Positions 61,805 through 64,000 of a DNA stretch of 64,000 bases are shown here, in pieces. The first letter of the stretch is position 1, and each line of letters begins with the position of its first letter. A program made the translations under genes and the position numbers. The stretch comes from Archangium gephyra (lineage in GTDB: Bacteria > Myxococcota > Myxococcia > Myxococcales > Myxococcaceae). The notes beneath the pieces are model-generated. The model saw only the letters and a list, made by a program, of their open reading frames with translations, did no database searches and was not told where the DNA came from. The stretch spans positions 5,914,501 through 5,978,500 of the forward strand of contig NZ_CP011509.1 in the NCBI RefSeq assembly GCF_001027285.1. The letters run 5' to 3'.

Positions 61805-64000
61805 CTACCCGCGGCCGAAGGAGCGGCGGCGCGAGAAGAGCAGACCGGCGCCGAGCAGCAGCATCGACACCATGGAGCTCTGGCCGGAGCCGCCCGTACT
61901 GGAGCAGCCCATGCCACCCTGCGCCTTCGGCACGTCCACCGTCACCTGGTGCTTCGCGGACGCCTTGCCGTCGGACACCGTCAGCTCGAAGACGAGCGTG
62001 GCGCCCTCCTTGGACTTGGGGGACACGAAGCTGGTGACCGCGCCATCCGCTGGGGTGAGCGTGACGGACGGGCCGGACACCTGCGTCCACTGGTAGGTGA
62101 GCGTGTGGCCGTCCGGATCCGTGGAGCCGGTGCCGTCCAGCGTGATGCTGTCACCCGCCACGCTGCCACCGGCGATCTTCCGGGCCAGCGCCGTGGGGGC
62201 GCGGTTGACGTCCGTCACCAGCAGGTTGACGGTGACGGCCTCGCTCTCCTCGCCGTCCGAGTCCTCCACCATGAGGCGGAAGGTCATCAGGGTATCGCCC
62301 AGCACCTCGGGCGTGGTGAAGCTCAGCTTCGCGGTGTCGGCACCCGACAGCGCCACCACCGGGCCACCCGTCTGCTCCCACGTGTAGCTGAGCACGTCCT
62401 CATCCTCGTCCGTGCCCTCGGCGTCGAGCGTGAGGTGGGTCCGCTCCTCCACCATCTTGTCGTTGGGGCCCTTGACCACGGGCTGGCGGTTGGACTTGTG
62501 GACGACCACCTTGACGGTGTCCTCGGCCACCAGGGTGGTCTCGGTCTCCAGGTGGGTGGTGTAGACCTCGAGGCTGAACACCAGCTCCGTGTCCACCTTC
62601 ACGTCCGGCGCGGTGAACGTCGTGGTGAGCGCGCTGTCATCCTTCAGCGTCACCGCCGGGCCACCGATCTGCTTCCAGACGACCTCGACCACGGGGTCCT
62701 CATCCGGATCCTCCACCGCACCGGAGAGGGTGACGACGCCGCGGCTGGGGGCGCGGAAGTCCTCACCGGCGTCCACCTTGGGATCGTGATCCGTGTTCAC
62801 ATAGACGGTGATGTTGGCGGGAGCGCTCTTCTCCTTCGAGTCGTTGACCACGAGCTGGAAGACGAAGGTCGCGTTGGTGGCCACGCGGGGCTCGAAGGTG
62901 GGCCGGGCCGTGTTGGCACCCGTGAGCGTCACGGGGGGGCCGGACAGCTGGGTCCACGTGTAGGTGAGCTTGTCGCCATCCGGGTCGAAGCTGCCGCTGC
63001 CGTCGAGCGTCACGGTGGTGTACAGCTTGTTCCCCGTGTCCAGCTCCACGGTGAAGTTGGGCACTGCCTGCGGTCCCTTGCCGGCATGGGCCACCGGGCG
63101 GCGGTTGCAGGCGGGAGCCGAGGGGTCACCCGCGGGGCCCTCGAAGGCCTCGCGGACGGGGCTACCGAAGGGCAGCTGCTCCAGGTCGATGCCGGTGAAC
63201 CGCAGGTCATCCACGTCCAGGCCGTGCGCGCCCACGGCCGGATCGGAGCCGAGCCGGAAGCGGAACTGCACGCGCTTGCCCGCGAGACCGCGGCGGAAGT
63301 TCAGCACCGCCTCGTTGAACTCGGGGAAGGCCGCGCTCAGACCGGTGTAGCCGGGCTGTCCGTCGAGCGGGTTGGTGAGGCTTTCATCGCCGATGTAGTT
63401 GGTGTAGCCCGGGTTCACGCCAGCGTCGTAGACGTTGTGCCACTCGAGGCCATCCAGGCTGAACTCCACCACGGCGCCGTCGTACCCGATGGACATGTTC
63501 CCGTTGGCGGTCTCGAAGGAGTGACGGTACTTGTAGCGGAAGATGAAGTCCGCGTCGTCACGCACCCGCACCCACGGAGAGGTGAGGGTGACGTCGGAGG
63601 TGAGGGGCAGGTCGCGGCCGTTCCAGAAGTGGTTGCCCTTCTCCTCTACGCGCTGCCAGGGCTGCGTCGGGCCGGAGCCGATGACGGACGAGGTCCACGC
63701 GGTCGTCCGGGCCTCCACCGTATCCAGGTCGCTGTTGCCCGCGGACTCGTCGGTGTTGACGAGGCCGTTGTAGCCCGCGGACCTCACCACGTCGGGGAGC
63801 GAGGGCTCATCGAGCGCCAGGGTGATACCGGCGCGGGGCTCGGCGCCGGTGGTGCGCACCAGCTGGAGCGGCAGCCTCCGCGTCGCCGTCTGCCCGGGCG
63901 ACAGGGCCGGGAAGGCAATCGAGTTGCCCGCGGGCAACCCGAAGGTGGCGGTGGAGCCCGTCGTGGCGAGCGTGGCGTTGAAAGCGCTGGTGTTGCCCCC
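61805..64000 (-). CDS. PKD/Ig-repeat protein with MYXO-CTERM tail (5' end outside window)
   Basis: At least 731 residues are visible; the frame is open to the right window edge, and the TTG at 63937 is not the real start. The first ~280 visible residues contain a beta-sandwich-like domain (PWVRVRDDADFIFRYKYRHS, RVQFRFRLGSDPAVGAHGLD). Four PKD-like repeats follow (VTLDGSGSFDPDGDKLTYTW is the clearest). The tail is GCSSTGGSGQSS, a hydrophobic helix and RRR, a MYXO-CTERM signal for surface anchoring. In relatives, such tails belong to metalloproteases; the catalytic part, if any, lies outside. It is a surface protein. Confidence 0.85.
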   Translation of the reverse strand, partial: GGNTSAFNATLATTGSTATFGLPAGNSIAFPALSPGQTATRRLPLQLVRTTGAEPRAGITLALDEPSLPDVVRSAGYNGLVNTDESAGNSDLDTVEARTTAWTSSVIGSGPTQPWQRVEEKGNHFWNGRDLPLTSDVTLTSPWVRVRDDADFIFRYKYRHSFETANGNMSIGYDGAVVEFSLDGLEWHNVYDAGVNPGYTNYIGDESLTNPLDGQPGYTGLSAAFPEFNEAVLNFRRGLAGKRVQFRFRLGSDPAVGAHGLDVDDLRFTGIDLEQLPFGSPVREAFEGPAGDPSAPACNRRPVAHAGKGPQAVPNFTVELDTGNKLYTTVTLDGSGSFDPDGDKLTYTWTQLSGPPVTLTGANTARPTFEPRVATNATFVFQLVVNDSKEKSAPANITVYVNTDHDPKVDAGEDFRAPSRGVVTLSGAVEDPDEDPVVEVVWKQIGGPAVTLKDDSALTTTFTAPDVKVDTELVFSLEVYTTHLETETTLVAEDTVKVVVHKSNRQPVVKGPNDKMVEERTHLTLDAEGTDEDEDVLSYTWEQTGGPVVALSGADTAKLSFTTPEVLGDTLMTFRLMVEDSDGEESEAVTVNLLVTDVNRAPTALARKIAGGSVAGDSITLDGTGSTDPDGHTLTYQWTQVSGPSVTLTPADGAVTSFVSPKSKEGATLVFELTVSDGKASAKHQVTVDVPKAQGGMGCSSTGGSGQSSMVSMLLLGAGLLFSRRRSFGRG

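Overview
This 64 kb window is high-GC (roughly 70 percent) bacterial chromosome. It most resembles a myxobacterium, probably suborder Cystobacterineae (Myxococcus/Archangium/Cystobacter relatives); this assignment is inference. The supporting signs are two proteins with MYXO-CTERM-like tails (Cys-Ser, hydrophobic segment, Arg cluster), many lipoproteins and beta-barrel-like secreted proteins, several FHA signalling proteins, a DUF1592/DUF1588 plus DUF1552 gene pair, and a large secreted subtilase. No CRISPR array, intact insertion sequence, rRNA or convincing tRNA was found.

Layout. 1-1.4 kb: end of the alpha operon (rpoA, rplQ) with a strong hairpin behind it. 1.4-4.3 kb: minus-strand operon plsC - TPR lipoprotein - small membrane protein. 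4.5-8.1 kb: plus-strand run of deoxynucleoside kinase, DUF2314-like protein and a FHA-GAF-AAA-Fis regulator with worn catalytic motifs. 8.1-13 kb: DMT transporter, metallophosphoesterase, psuG and small secreted proteins. 13.1-16.9 kb: c-type cytochrome-like DUF1592/1588 protein plus Tat-exported DUF1552 protein. 17-18.7 kb: two transposase remnants flanking an orphan TPR/barrel gene. 18.7-23.4 kb: lytic transglycosylase, a small Cys protein, a CAP-domain protein and a DUF721 protein. 23.6-30 kb: large lipoprotein, FHA-GGDEF cyclase, acyltransferase and a frameshifted epimerase. 30.1-35.2 kb: mutL, a 51-codon ORF and envelope proteins. 35.3-41.2 kb: a 1,593-residue subtilase with nine Ig-like repeats, and a MYXO-CTERM lipoprotein.

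42.2-53.3 kb is the best-defined system: a near-continuous plus-strand purine-salvage block. puuD (diheme urate oxidase), allB, a fused alc-uraD, hiuH and allA turn urate into glyoxylate and urea. After one inserted minus-strand CAP-domain gene, ureD, a fused ureAB, ureC, ureF and ureG turn urea into ammonia. ureE is absent, but UreG carries a His-rich N-terminus.

53.3-64 kb: cyclase-family lipoprotein, GH2 exo-glucosaminidase, small membrane and FHA proteins, greA, recG (with two REP-like repeats inside its coding sequence and a late frameshift), and the C-terminal part of a PKD-repeat MYXO-CTERM protein cut by the window edge.

The two frameshifts (epimerase near 29188 and recG near 61657) are each explained by one missing base in a short homopolymer, so sequence error is as likely as real decay.
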